DNA of 64,000 bases from Alphaproteobacteria bacterium (GCA_025362975.1 JANYES010000021.1:124001-188000); one strand, 5' to 3'; positions 47,586-57,279 are shown, numbered from the stretch's first letter. Program-made: numbers and translations. Notes: generated from the sequence alone by a model not told the origin.

Positions 47586-48434
47586 ATGGCACTGTTCGAT
47601 ACCATAAAGGACTACCTCAAGACGCAAGCGGTCAAAGTGCGCGACAGCGCCCTGACGGCTGATTCCATCGACGGCATCCTGAACCGCGCGGAAACGACGA
47701 AAGCGAGCGACGGCGGTTACGACAGCATCGAGATCGACCGCAAAAAATCCACGATTACGTTCGGCGCGACGACTGCATTAAGCAAGCAGGAAAAAGAGGT
47801 GCTGAAAACCTATTTCAACAACAGAATGCAGTACGAAGGCTTGGACATCGATAGCACAGGCAAGATGGTGCTGACGCTGGCCAAGGGCAAGGATATCGGC
47901 AGCGGAAAAGCGTTACAGCAGGGTATCGACGAAGCGATGGAATCGCTCAAAGACCCCAAAGCCGTCAACCAAACGATGAGCTCGGCGCAAAGCTCCGCAG
48001 GCAGCGTGCTTGCCAACGCGCTCGAACTTGGAAAAACACAGGAGGCTAGCAAAATCCTCGATCAGGAATTATCCGTGGACGAAAAAGCGCGCTCGTTCCA
48101 GATCGCGTTCAATCAGGGTAATCTTCTGATGATGGATATGCTGACGCAAGTCGGGGGCTACAAGCCCTCGCCTGAGATGAAAAACGACAAAGGCGTGCCG
48201 CTAAAACAGTGGCTGTCCGAACAGGCCAAAGGCCCCGACGAAGCTACTCGCAATATAGTCGCGCAGCTTGAAAAATGCGTGGACGTGACGCAAGGCTTAT
48301 CCGCTAGCGCGATGGCGCAGGTGGGAGCAATTTCCATGAGCATGGGACAGGCGATGGGTGGGTTGTCGCAGGGTAGCACGCTGTCGCTGCCGACGACGCA
48401 ATCGCGTGGGAATGTATTGGGAACTGCTTTTTAA
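47586..48434 (+). CDS. Hypothetical soluble protein
   Basis: 282 residues from ATG 47586; an upstream in-frame TTG at 47580 lies in the terminator T-tract. No family recognised. The first 100 residues look alpha/beta (SIEIDRKKSTITFGATTAL). The rest is helical and rich in Ala, Gln, Ser and Met, ending in a flexible Gly/Ser/Thr tail (residues 250-282). This Ala/Lys/Asp/Met helical style is like the long region of the giant protein, though no motif is shared. Expression is unclear because a terminator directly precedes it and no separate promoter is obvious. Confidence 0.72.
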   Translation: MALFDTIKDYLKTQAVKVRDSALTADSIDGILNRAETTKASDGGYDSIEIDRKKSTITFGATTALSKQEKEVLKTYFNNRMQYEGLDIDSTGKMVLTLAKGKDIGSGKALQQGIDEAMESLKDPKAVNQTMSSAQSSAGSVLANALELGKTQEASKILDQELSVDEKARSFQIAFNQGNLLMMDMLTQVGGYKPSPEMKNDKGVPLKQWLSEQAKGPDEATRNIVAQLEKCVDVTQGLSASAMAQVGAISMSMGQAMGGLSQGSTLSLPTTQSRGNVLGTAF

Positions 48435-48561
48435 ACGGGGGCATTATAGCCGCTGATAATAAAAAATCTGATTTGCGGAGTTTAATGGTTGGGCAACTCA
48501 AAAGGTAAGCTCAATATGATTTTAGCGAATCAGGACTCAGACGAGAAGCATCAGCGCTAAG

Positions 48562-48882
48562 CTACTTCTTCTCTTCATCCCCATCACACATCGAAATCAT
48601 GCTGCCCGCTACTTCGCGGCAGTCTTCCTTTGATTTCGCTTTCTCACCGGTGTTGATCGGCGCGTCCATGTTCGGCGGAGTATCCAACCCCTTGCCGCGA
48701 GAGACGCTTTGGACGCGGGAGTTCATCTGGGCTTCGCCAGCCTGTGGACTCAAAGCCTGGCTATTATTCGCGTGGTCATCGCAGATGACTTTGTTATTGT
48801 AGTCGATAATGCAGGCGGCGTGGGCCGGGGCGGTGAATGCCAATAGAGTGATTCCAGCCAGAATTAGGCGCAAGTCAGCCAT
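48562..48882 (-). CDS. Small secreted Cys-containing protein downstream of lptG
   Basis: 106 residues from ATG 48882. The signal peptide ends in AHA at about residue 22. The short mature part has four cysteines (CIIDYNNKVICDDH and two near the C-terminus, EDCREVAG and SMCDGDE), enough for two disulphides in the periplasm. No family recognised. Its ATG overlaps the lptG stop as ATGGCTGA, so it is translationally coupled to LPS-transport genes. A further in-frame ATG at 48888 is possible. Confidence 0.72.
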   Translation of the reverse strand: MADLRLILAGITLLAFTAPAHAACIIDYNNKVICDDHANNSQALSPQAGEAQMNSRVQSVSRGKGLDTPPNMDAPINTGEKAKSKEDCREVAGSMISMCDGDEEKK

Positions 48883-49981
48883 CCTCAATATGCAATAAAA
48901 GCGCCGCGCCGATCATGGTGACCACGATGGCGGGCGTCCATGCGGCGAGCATGACAGGGACCGTGCCTGCAGAACCGAAAGCAAAGATGATATCGGTGAA
49001 GAAATGCATCAGAAAGCCCGACACGATGCCTGCGACGACTAGCACGCCGATTTTGCCGCGCCTTGGCTGGCGCAATGAGAACACGGCGGCTAGGAAAACG
49101 GTGCCGGCCATGAGGAACGGGTTGGCGAGAAGGCTATGCCAGTAAAGCCGGTGGCGAAGCGCCGAGAAGCCTGCGTTTTCCAGCATGGTGATGAACGATG
49201 GCAGATGCCAGAAAGAGAGCGTTTCTGGGGATGCGAAGCTGTCTTGGATATGGGTAAGCGTGAGCGTGGTAGGTAGCAGCACGTCGTGGATCAGCTGCGG
49301 CGGCTTGCCGGGGACGGATTTGGTGACGTTGAACAGGTGCAAGTTGGAATCTTCCAGAATGCCGCGCGTTGCGTCCATGCGGTCCATGAAACGCTGTTTT
49401 TTATCGAAGGTAAAGACGATGACGTTGGCGAATTCCATCGTGTTTTGCGAGATGCGCATAGTGTAGATGATGTGTTCGCCGACGGTAGGTGAGTCGTGCT
49501 CCAGCTCGCGCAGCCACAGGCCCGAATCGGAGATGGACAGCAGGCTCGGCGTGGCGGACAGGTATTTGGATTCAAGGCGTTCAAAGCGCATCAGAAGCAC
49601 GGCAGAAAACGGATTAAACACAGCAGTTGAGAACACGCCGATGGTCATGACGACCGCAATCGCAGGGGTGAGGAACTGCCAGACGGACACACCGGCGGAG
49701 CGGGCGACAACCAGCTCGTGCGTGCGCGTCAGGCGCGTGAGCGCCATCATTGAGCCGATGAGAACGGCGTAGGGCATTAGCTTTTCGGCAAGTGCGGGGA
49801 TGCGAAGTGCTGAGAGTTCGAGGATAACGGAGAACGGCACCTCCTGCTTGCCAGTGGCGCGACGGATGAGTTCCATGATGTCGATCATCATGCTGACGGC
49901 GACGAGGCCGAACAGCGCCAGCATGATCGCGTAGAAGAAATGCTTGCCGATATAGTGCGAAAGCGTCCACGGAAGCCTCAT
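48875..49981 (-). CDS. lptG: LPS export permease LptG
   Basis: Inner-membrane subunit of the LptB2FGC transporter that pulls lipopolysaccharide from the membrane toward the periplasmic bridge. 368 residues: three N-terminal transmembrane helices, a periplasmic beta-jellyroll (about residues 125-265), and three C-terminal helices. The coupling-helix area around LRIPALAEKLMPYAVLIGSM and LTRTHELVVARSAGVS is characteristic. It overlaps lptF by 4 bases. The order lptF-lptG next to a divergent pepA is widespread in proteobacteria. Confidence 0.94.
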   Translation of the reverse strand: MRLPWTLSHYIGKHFFYAIMLALFGLVAVSMMIDIMELIRRATGKQEVPFSVILELSALRIPALAEKLMPYAVLIGSMMALTRLTRTHELVVARSAGVSVWQFLTPAIAVVMTIGVFSTAVFNPFSAVLLMRFERLESKYLSATPSLLSISDSGLWLRELEHDSPTVGEHIIYTMRISQNTMEFANVIVFTFDKKQRFMDRMDATRGILEDSNLHLFNVTKSVPGKPPQLIHDVLLPTTLTLTHIQDSFASPETLSFWHLPSFITMLENAGFSALRHRLYWHSLLANPFLMAGTVFLAAVFSLRQPRRGKIGVLVVAGIVSGFLMHFFTDIIFAFGSAGTVPVMLAAWTPAIVVTMIGAALLLHIEDG

Positions 49982-51087
49982 GCCAAAGCCTCCGATTTTG
50001 GAATCGGGTTGCGGTTTTGCATGCGGTCGGCGAGGACCCAGACGGCAATACCCGTGGGAATAATAAAGTTGAGATAGGCTACATAAATCATCGCGGGGCG
50101 AAGGGCCATGATGCTGCGGAAGCTGACGGCGGAGAAGATAATGATCATGCCGAGCGTAATGGCTATTGCGATGCGTTGCCAGTGGCCGCGCCGGTTGAAC
50201 TGACCGGAAAGAAGTGTCGCGAGCGCGACTAGCGTGAGGCAGACCGGGTAGAGCGGCCAGAGGATGCGCTGGTGGGCTTCGGCGTGGCGTTTCTGGTTTT
50301 CTCCGGGCGGGATTTTGTCGTTGTTGGTGAGCAGATCGGACAGGAACAGCTCCTGCGCGTCGGGGGCGCGGGCGTTCATGGACTGGGTGTAAAGGCTGAT
50401 ATCCATCGTGTAATTTTCGAAAGTGAGGAACGACAGGCGGCCGCTGCGCATTTCCTGGCGGTTGCCGTTGAGGAGAAGGAAGCGCGGGCCCTGCGGGGTT
50501 TCGACGAGCTTGCCTTCTTCGGCCATCATGGTGATGGGGGTATCGATCAGGCGGTTGTCGTGAACGAGAATGCCGTGGAGCGTGCCGTCTTTATTGCGCT
50601 CGCGGATGAAGACGGTGAGGCCTTTGACCGGGTTGGAGAACACGCCTTCTTGTAACATGATCGACACGTAGTTGTTTTTCAGGAACGACTGCATATCGCG
50701 GAATCGGTTGTAGCTCACCGGTTGCAGCATCATGGAAATAATATAGGCGATGAGCGTGACGCCGAGGGCCACCTGCATGGCGGGCGCGGCGAGGCGGAGC
50801 TTGGAAAGCCCGGCGGCCTGCATAACGATCAGCTCGCTGTCGAGCTTGAGTTTGTTGTAAACGAAGATGACGGAGCAGAACAATGCGGGCGGCAATATCA
50901 GTAACACAAGCGACGGCACGAGCATCAGCGTGAGTTCAAGAAACACCATGATCGACACGCCCTGATTCACGATAAAGTCAATAAAGCGCAATGCTTGCGT
51001 GAGCCACACGATGCTGGTAAGGCTAAACGTTATCAGCAGCGTCGAGTGGACGAGATGTTTGACGATGTATTTGCTGTATTGGTACAT
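49978..51087 (-). CDS. lptF: LPS export permease LptF
   Basis: Partner of LptG in the LPS exporter. 369 residues with the same six-helix plus periplasmic jellyroll layout. The YxxKxLVHSTLLITF start, the LILPPALFCSVIFVYNKL coupling region and the SELIVMQAAGLS block fit LptF. The periplasmic part contains FSNPVKGLTVFIRERNKDG. It starts 43 bases from the divergent pepA, so the two promoters overlap. Confidence 0.94.
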   Translation of the reverse strand: MYQYSKYIVKHLVHSTLLITFSLTSIVWLTQALRFIDFIVNQGVSIMVFLELTLMLVPSLVLLILPPALFCSVIFVYNKLKLDSELIVMQAAGLSKLRLAAPAMQVALGVTLIAYIISMMLQPVSYNRFRDMQSFLKNNYVSIMLQEGVFSNPVKGLTVFIRERNKDGTLHGILVHDNRLIDTPITMMAEEGKLVETPQGPRFLLLNGNRQEMRSGRLSFLTFENYTMDISLYTQSMNARAPDAQELFLSDLLTNNDKIPPGENQKRHAEAHQRILWPLYPVCLTLVALATLLSGQFNRRGHWQRIAIAITLGMIIIFSAVSFRSIMALRPAMIYVAYLNFIIPTGIAVWVLADRMQNRNPIPKSEALA

Positions 51088-51130
51088 GGTTTTATTGCAT
51101 AGCGCTTAAAGTGTATAAAGGGAAGACAGT

Positions 51131-52663
51131 ATGAAGATTAATTTTCAGGAATTGACCACCGCCCACCCTACTAATAAAACAAGTATGGCGAAGCTTGATA
51201 CCGTTATTGTCTTCCTCGTCGGCGAAGACCGCAAGTTAAGCCCATTGGCTTCTGCAATCAACAAGCAATCGGGCGGAGCGCTGCTCAAAGCCGTTATGTC
51301 CCCCAAATTCACCGGCAAGCGTGGGCAATATATCACTGTAATTGCTGGCGATAGCGTTAAATGCGATCGTATTATCCTTGCAGGTGTCGGCAGTCTTAAG
51401 ACGCTGGACCGCAAGGCGCTGGAGGCTATTGGCGGCGGGATTGTGCCGCAGGTCAACGCCGTGGGTGCGAAATCCGCCACATTACTGCTGGAAGATTTGA
51501 AAATTCCTGGCATTGCTCATACCGAAGTGGCGGCGCGCATCGCCCACGGCGTTTCCCTGCGTGCCTATTTCTTTGGGAAATATTTTACTAAAAAAACGGC
51601 TGATGAAATAGCGACTTTCTCCGGTTTCACCGTGGCGCTCGCCGATTCCAAGAATGTGACGAAATTCTATGGAGAACTGGAAAAACTTGAAGCGGGCATT
51701 TTCCTTACTCGCAACCTTGTCAACGAACCGGCCAACATTAGTTATCCGGAATCGATGGCGGAAGAATGCTTAAAGCTCAAAGAACTCGGCGTGGAAGTCG
51801 AAGTGCTGGATGAGCCGGACATGTATAAGCTTGGGTTTGGCGCGCTTCTAGGCGTAGGTCAGGGTTCAAGCCGCGAATCGAAAATGGTGATTATGCGCTG
51901 GAATGGCCTTGGTAAAGGCTCCAAGACGCAGCCTGTTGCGTTTGTCGGCAAAGGCGTGACGTTCGATTCCGGCGGAATTTCGATCAAACCGGCGGGCGGC
52001 ATGGAAGAAATGAAATGGGATATGGGCGGTGCTGGCACCGTTATTGGCCTTATGAAAACGCTTGCCGGGCGTAAAGCGAAGATCAACGCGATCGGCGCGG
52101 TGGGGCTTGTTGAAAACATGCCCGACGGCAATGCGCAGCGCCCCGGCGACGTGGTGACATCGTATTCCGGGCAGACGATTGAAGTGCTCAACACCGACGC
52201 GGAAGGCCGCCTCGTGCTCGCCGACGTGCTGTGGTACGTGCAGAAGCATTTCAAGCCGAAATTTATTGTGGATCTGGCGACGTTGACCGGTGCGATTATC
52301 ATCTCGCTGGGCACCAGTCGCGCGGGCCTCTTCTCCAACGACGACAAACTTGCCGACCAACTGTATAAATCCGGCCAGAAAGTCGGCGAAGAACTGTGGC
52401 GCATGCCGCTTGCCGACGTCTATGACAAGCAGATCAACTCGGACATTGCCGACATGCAGAATATCGGCAAGGACCGCGAAGCGGGCTCGATCACCGCAGC
52501 ACAGTTCCTGCAGCGTTTCGTAAACAATGTGCCGTGGGCGCATCTGGATATTGCGGGCATGGCGTGGACCAAGAAAGACGATGGAATTACGCCTAAGGGC
52601 GCGACTGCCTACGGGGTGCGCCTACTTAATGAGCTGGTGCGCGATTTCTACGAAGGCAAATAG
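51131..52663 (+). CDS. pepA: Leucyl aminopeptidase PepA (M17)
   Basis: Cytoplasmic di-zinc aminopeptidase that removes N-terminal residues from peptides; some homologues also bind DNA. 510 residues. The metal and catalytic residues lie in VGKGVTFDSGG (Lys, Asp) and the signature NTDAEGRLVLAD (Asp, Glu, Arg), with KWDMGGAGTV between. GGAAGA stands just before the ATG. The next gene follows after 4 bases, so pepA and the HAD gene are one transcript. Confidence 0.97.
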   Translation: MKINFQELTTAHPTNKTSMAKLDTVIVFLVGEDRKLSPLASAINKQSGGALLKAVMSPKFTGKRGQYITVIAGDSVKCDRIILAGVGSLKTLDRKALEAIGGGIVPQVNAVGAKSATLLLEDLKIPGIAHTEVAARIAHGVSLRAYFFGKYFTKKTADEIATFSGFTVALADSKNVTKFYGELEKLEAGIFLTRNLVNEPANISYPESMAEECLKLKELGVEVEVLDEPDMYKLGFGALLGVGQGSSRESKMVIMRWNGLGKGSKTQPVAFVGKGVTFDSGGISIKPAGGMEEMKWDMGGAGTVIGLMKTLAGRKAKINAIGAVGLVENMPDGNAQRPGDVVTSYSGQTIEVLNTDAEGRLVLADVLWYVQKHFKPKFIVDLATLTGAIIISLGTSRAGLFSNDDKLADQLYKSGQKVGEELWRMPLADVYDKQINSDIADMQNIGKDREAGSITAAQFLQRFVNNVPWAHLDIAGMAWTKKDDGITPKGATAYGVRLLNELVRDFYEGK

Positions 52664-52667
52664 GTAG

Positions 52668-53420
52668 ATGGTCGCTTCTTACGTTCAGTCATTGACGCTG
52701 CGTCATGCGCCTAGCGCTGTTTTGTTCGATTGGGACAACACTTTGTTCGATCACGATAAGCATCTGGCCTATTTGTCCGAAAGCCTTATCCGTGCGATTG
52801 GACGGGAGCCCTATCCTACTCCTGATGAAATGAACGCGCTTTGGCACAAAGATGCGGAGCTTTGCTGCAAAACCTATTTTCCGGGCTATACGCCGGATCA
52901 GGTGCTGAAAGAGTGGAAAGGGTTTCAGGAAAAAATTTCGCAGGAAACAAATGAAATGCTGCCGGGTGCGCTGGATGTGCTGGAAAACTTAAAAGCCCGG
53001 AATATACCTATGATTATCGTGAGCAACAAGCCAGAGGCTTTGCTGCGAAAAGAATTGGAGCATTTCGGGCTAACTGAGTATTTCGAGGCGATTGTCGGCG
53101 GGCATAACGAAAAAAAATACCGCAAGCCGAGTTTTTATCCTATCGAACAGGCACTGAAGATTGCCAATGAAGCCCGTCTGGAAAAGGGCGAAGCGAAACT
53201 CGCCCTTGGCAATATGTGGCTCGTAGGGGATGAAGCAGCCGACGCGGGCGCAGGGCGGGCCTGTGGAATCCAACGCTTTATCGTCGGCCATAAGCACCGC
53301 GAGCTGGTTCAGCTGCATCATGAAGATAACGACCCGGCTGGTGGCATTATTTATCTCGATGCGATTGCGGATTTCAATCATATCATCCGGGCATTGCCGT
53401 CCGCCCAACTCAACCGTTAA
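52668..53420 (+). CDS. HAD-family hydrolase (phosphoglycolate-phosphatase-like)
   Basis: 250 residues. All four HAD motifs are present: I DWDNT (nucleophile Asp21), II SNKPE, III a Lys at KKYRKPS, and IV GDEAADAGAG. A helical cap lies between motifs I and II. The likely reaction is hydrolysis of a small phosphate ester; substrate unknown. It starts 4 bases after pepA. The C-terminal 40 residues extend beyond the usual core and are not recognisable. Confidence 0.87.
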   Translation: MVASYVQSLTLRHAPSAVLFDWDNTLFDHDKHLAYLSESLIRAIGREPYPTPDEMNALWHKDAELCCKTYFPGYTPDQVLKEWKGFQEKISQETNEMLPGALDVLENLKARNIPMIIVSNKPEALLRKELEHFGLTEYFEAIVGGHNEKKYRKPSFYPIEQALKIANEARLEKGEAKLALGNMWLVGDEAADAGAGRACGIQRFIVGHKHRELVQLHHEDNDPAGGIIYLDAIADFNHIIRALPSAQLNR

Positions 53421-53426
53421 ATAAAA

Positions 53427-53831
53427 ATGCGTCTTTATTGTTTCATCGCATTATTCCTGACTTGCTCCCCTGCCCTTGCCCAGCATCAGCGCGCTGCCGG
53501 GCTTGCTGGCGGGGAATGCACGCGGGGAGATGAACAGGCACAGGAAAAATGCCTCGCCGATGTGTTCCATGAATGGAACGTGCGGATGGAAGCGACGCTG
53601 CGCCATGACCGCGACGTGCTGCAGGAAAACGTTATACGCCATCCCGATTACGCCGGGGAACAGAAAAGGCAGCTTGCGCATCTGGAAAAAGCGCAGTCCC
53701 AGTGGCTGGCCCGTCGTGATGAAAGCTGCAAAGCGAATAACGGCACCTATACCCATGTGCAAAGCGAAGATTGCATGGTCAGCCAGACCGCCGCCCGCGC
53801 GCAGGAGCTTGAGGATATGCTGCTGCCATAA
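53427..53831 (+). CDS. LprI-like (DUF1311) periplasmic protein
   Basis: 134 residues with a signal peptide cut near residue 18 (ALA). The mature part has the LprI/DUF1311 pattern of four Cys: ECTRGDEQAQEKCL early, then AQSQWLARRDESC and SEDCMVSQ. Members include a mycobacterial lysozyme inhibitor, so a role in envelope protection is possible. It follows the HAD gene by 6 bases. Confidence 0.8.
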   Translation: MRLYCFIALFLTCSPALAQHQRAAGLAGGECTRGDEQAQEKCLADVFHEWNVRMEATLRHDRDVLQENVIRHPDYAGEQKRQLAHLEKAQSQWLARRDESCKANNGTYTHVQSEDCMVSQTAARAQELEDMLLP

Positions 53832-53871
53832 AACGCTTGTACGCGGCGGGGATTGGCTTATTAGTTAATAT

Positions 53872-54324
53872 ATGGCCAGCGTCCAATTTTATCACCTCAC
53901 CACCACCCCGCTTGAGCGCGCGCTTCCCAAGCTTCTGGAGAAGGTTGTCAGCAGCGGCTTCCGCACATTGCTGGTGGCGGATTCGCCCGAACAGGTGGAG
54001 CGCCTGAACGAATTACTGTGGACTTATGACCCGGGCAGTTTCCTGCCGCATGGCAGCGAAACGGACGGGAATCCCGATAAACAACCGGTACTTCTATCAA
54101 CGGGAATGGAGCCGATTAACGGAGCCAAGCTCGTGCTAGTGACCAATGGGGCCGTGCCCGGGCCAGAATATGGGTATGAGCGGATTCTTGACATATTCGA
54201 CGGGAATGATCCACAAGCAGTAGCAGGAGCACGCAGCCGGTGGACTGCTTACAAGCAAGCAGGGAATGAATTAAGTTATCTGCGCCAGACGGATAGCGGC
54301 GGCTGGGAAAAGAAACAAGGCTAG
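53872..54324 (+). CDS. holC: DNA polymerase III subunit chi
   Basis: Accessory subunit of the clamp-loader complex that binds single-strand-binding protein. 150 residues. The family opening VQFYHLTTTPLERALPKLL, the LLVADSPEQVERLNELLWTY block, FLPHG and the C-terminal RWTAYKQAGNELSYL are all typical. In proteobacteria holC often follows pepA directly; here two genes intervene. Confidence 0.93.
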   Translation: MASVQFYHLTTTPLERALPKLLEKVVSSGFRTLLVADSPEQVERLNELLWTYDPGSFLPHGSETDGNPDKQPVLLSTGMEPINGAKLVLVTNGAVPGPEYGYERILDIFDGNDPQAVAGARSRWTAYKQAGNELSYLRQTDSGGWEKKQG

Positions 54325-54390
54325 ATCAGTTAGTTGATGGACTTATAGAGCCAAACCGGCTATATTACCTTTAACTTTCAAAGGCGACAC

Positions 54391-55419
54391 ATGGCACGAA
54401 GCGATAGCATCCCCCCCCCTTCCGGCAATCACAGCGAGCGAATGCGCCGCGGCAACAACCCGCGCATGGAAATCGCTGTCACAAAAGAAACCATCGACGA
54501 CCCGAATTTCGACCCGAATCTGCGTGCCTTCCTCATCTCTACCGCTGAGAGTGAACAGCGCGAATATGATGCCCGCCAAGCCGCGGAAGCCCGTGCCGAA
54601 ACTGCCACCCAACAGGTATTGACCGATGCGTTGACCGGCCTTGGCAGCCGGGTGGCCCTGCAACAGAAGATGGGACAGGCCTTTGAACAGGTGTCCGGTC
54701 GTGATGGTGCGTCAGGCAACAAGCGCCGCAAAAAATCCGGCGCCATTAGCGTCGGCTTTGTTGATGCCAATGATTTCGGCCCGATTAACAAGACCTTCGG
54801 AGATGCGCGCGGCGACATCGCCATCCGCCTGATTGGCGAATTTTTCCACCCCCAAACCGGCATCGGCAAGCTCCGACCGGGCGATTTCGTGGCCCGTAAA
54901 GGCGGCGATGAGTTCGTGGTTCTGATGCAGTCCGATGAAGACGATGCCCGCAAAAGGTTGGCCGGTTTGAAACGTGAATTCACCGAAAGCGTCAGCGCTA
55001 AATTCGAGGCGGAAGCCCGCCCGACGATGCAGGAAGAGCGCGACATCGAGATTGAACGCCGCAAGCGTGAGCCGCACCCGGACGATGCGGAAAAACCCCT
55101 GCCCCCGACCTATGACGAGGCTCTGGAAGCCTACCGCAAAAGCATGGTCGCCAAATACGATAATCCCATGCAGGCTACCAAACCGCTCGCAATTAGTTAC
55201 TCCGTGGGCGTTAAACAGCTTTCCAAAGAAGAGGTTTTGGGTTTAGATACTGCCGATCATCAAGCAATAGGAAGAAAAATCGTGCAAATCCTGTCCGCCA
55301 GCGACAAAGCCCAGCACGCCGACAAGGACGCGCACCGCGCTGCCATGCGCGCATGGCCGAAAGAGTCCAAAGCGCACGAGCTTGTCTGCGAAAAACCCTC
55401 CACCATCAAGCGCCAGTAG
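54391..55419 (+). CDS. GGDEF-domain protein (diguanylate-cyclase-like)
   Basis: 342 residues with no membrane segment or sensor domain; the first 75 residues are charged and helical. The GGDEF domain starts at ALTGLGSR. It keeps the metal-binding Asp in FVDANDF and the signature GGDEF in ARKGGDEFVVLM. It also has an inhibitory-site RxxD (RPGD) exactly five residues before the signature. The usual IND-GH-GD segment is altered (INKTFGDARGD). A charged insertion of about 60 residues separates the signature from the closing SYSVGVK block. Cyclase activity is plausible but not certain. Signal input is unknown. Confidence 0.82.
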   Translation: MARSDSIPPPSGNHSERMRRGNNPRMEIAVTKETIDDPNFDPNLRAFLISTAESEQREYDARQAAEARAETATQQVLTDALTGLGSRVALQQKMGQAFEQVSGRDGASGNKRRKKSGAISVGFVDANDFGPINKTFGDARGDIAIRLIGEFFHPQTGIGKLRPGDFVARKGGDEFVVLMQSDEDDARKRLAGLKREFTESVSAKFEAEARPTMQEERDIEIERRKREPHPDDAEKPLPPTYDEALEAYRKSMVAKYDNPMQATKPLAISYSVGVKQLSKEEVLGLDTADHQAIGRKIVQILSASDKAQHADKDAHRAAMRAWPKESKAHELVCEKPSTIKRQ

Positions 55420-55428
55420 CCCCTTTCA

Positions 55429-57006
55429 ATGACCTCCCCCGTAAGCCTGCGGCGCACGTTCGCCATTATTTCGCATCCCGATGCCGGTAAAACGACGCTC
55501 ACTGAGAAGTTGCTTCTGTTTGGGGGCGCGATTCACCTGGCGGGCGCCGTTAAGGCAAAAAAAGGCGGGCAGTCGGCGCGTTCCGATTGGATGGCCATAG
55601 AGCAGCAGCGCGGTATTTCTGTGACGGCTTCGGTGATGACGTTCGAATACATGAAACATACGATCAATCTGCTCGACACGCCCGGCCACAAGGACTTTTC
55701 CGAAGATACGTACCGCACGCTTACGGCGGTGGATTCTGCGGTGATGGTGCTTGACGGCGCGAAGGGTATTGAAACGCAGACGCTTAAACTATTCGAAGTG
55801 TGCCGCATGCGCGATACGCCCATTATCACGTTTGTGAATAAAATGGATCGCGAAACGCGCGAACCGTTCGACCTGCTCGACGAAATTGAAAAAACCCTTG
55901 CGCTCGACGTGTGCCCGATTACGTGGCCGATCGGCATGGGCGAGCGTTTCCGCGGGTGTTACAACCTTGTCAACGATACGCTGTATTTGTTTGAAGACGG
56001 GCAAGGCTCGCGCATCACCGCAGGCGTGCAGTTTACCAGCATCAACGACCCGGCGCTTGCCGAGCACATTCCCGATCAGCAGCTCGCGCAGTTCCGCGAG
56101 GAAATGGAAATGGTGAAGGCGATTTACCCGAAATTCAATTCGCAATCCTATCTCGAAGGCCATCTCACCCCGATCTTCTTTGGCTCGGCGGTCAATAATT
56201 TCGGCGTGCGCGAGTTGCTCGAAGCCCTATGCGACATGGCGCCTCCTCCGCGCGAACAGGCCACCGATACGCGCCTCGTTGAACCGAATGAGCCGAAATT
56301 CACCGGCTTCGTATTCAAGATTCAGGCGAATATGGACAAGAACCACCGCGACCGTATTGCGTTCGTGCGCATCTGCTCCGGCAAATATACGCGCGGCATG
56401 AAAGTGCAGCATGTGCGCTCCGGCAAAACGCTGGCGCTTAACAATCCCGTGCTGTTCCTTGCGCGTGAGCGCGAGCTGGCGGAAGAAGCGTGGCCGGGCG
56501 ATATTATCGGCATTCCGGGCCACGGGCATTTGCGCATCGGCGATGCGCTGACCGAAGGCGAACAGCTGTATTTCACGGGCATCCCGAGCTTCGCGCCGGA
56601 GTTGTTCCAGCGCGTGCGTCTTGAAGATCCGCTGAAATCGAAGCAGCTCAAAGCCGCGCTTGAGCAGCTTTCGGAAGAAGGCGCGTCGCAGATTTTCAAA
56701 CCTCTGGACGGGTCGAGCTGGATTATCGGCGTGGTTGGGCAGTTGCAGTTCGACGTAATCGCATCGCGCCTGAAAACGGAATATGCCGTGTCGGGCAGCT
56801 TCGAAGAAGTGCAGTACACCAACGCCCGCTGGCTAAAATGCAAAGACGCCAGCAAGCTGAAAGAGTTTTGCGAGAAAAACAAATACAACACCGCAGAAGA
56901 CGCGGGCGGCGCGCTTGCGTATCTCGCTCCCAACGCGTGGCATCTGGACCGTATCCAGAAAGACTGGCCGGATGTGGAGTTCCTCAAGACCCGCGAACAC
57001 CGCTGA
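55429..57006 (+). CDS. prfC: Peptide chain release factor 3
   Basis: GTPase that recycles release factors 1 and 2 from the ribosome after termination. 525 residues. The G-domain motifs are G1 HPDAGKTTLTE, G3 DTPGHKDFSED and G4 NKMDRE. The RF3-specific segments follow (FKIQANMDKNHRDR, GVVGQLQFDVIASRL). It starts 10 bases after the GGDEF gene, so the two are probably co-transcribed. Confidence 0.97.
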   Translation: MTSPVSLRRTFAIISHPDAGKTTLTEKLLLFGGAIHLAGAVKAKKGGQSARSDWMAIEQQRGISVTASVMTFEYMKHTINLLDTPGHKDFSEDTYRTLTAVDSAVMVLDGAKGIETQTLKLFEVCRMRDTPIITFVNKMDRETREPFDLLDEIEKTLALDVCPITWPIGMGERFRGCYNLVNDTLYLFEDGQGSRITAGVQFTSINDPALAEHIPDQQLAQFREEMEMVKAIYPKFNSQSYLEGHLTPIFFGSAVNNFGVRELLEALCDMAPPPREQATDTRLVEPNEPKFTGFVFKIQANMDKNHRDRIAFVRICSGKYTRGMKVQHVRSGKTLALNNPVLFLARERELAEEAWPGDIIGIPGHGHLRIGDALTEGEQLYFTGIPSFAPELFQRVRLEDPLKSKQLKAALEQLSEEGASQIFKPLDGSSWIIGVVGQLQFDVIASRLKTEYAVSGSFEEVQYTNARWLKCKDASKLKEFCEKNKYNTAEDAGGALAYLAPNAWHLDRIQKDWPDVEFLKTREHR

Positions 57007-57078
57007 TTCCAGCCGTTTTCAGCATATCTTAACCAATATTCTCTATAGTCGATTCATAGCCATCACGGAGGTAATCTT

Positions 57079-57279
57079 ATGCTCACCGGCGATAAAGACC
57101 ACGATATAAAATTCAAATTCGAAATGGCGATGGACCGTCTTACGCCCAATTTTCAACAATGGGTGAACGAATATATCGACTGGCGCGTCGCCAATGCGGT
57201 GGAAGAAGTCAAGCAGCAGCCCCGCGAAAGCAGTTTCACCGGGCGCATCGACAATGACGGCGGCAAAAAGACCCGCTGA
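57079..57279 (+). CDS. Small hypothetical protein
   Basis: 66 residues, charged and helical (FEMAMDRLTPNFQQWVNEYI), with a disordered basic tail ending in KKTR. A very good ribosome-binding site, GGAGGTAATCTT, stands directly before the ATG, which supports translation. No family recognised. Confidence 0.65.
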   Translation: MLTGDKDHDIKFKFEMAMDRLTPNFQQWVNEYIDWRVANAVEEVKQQPRESSFTGRIDNDGGKKTR

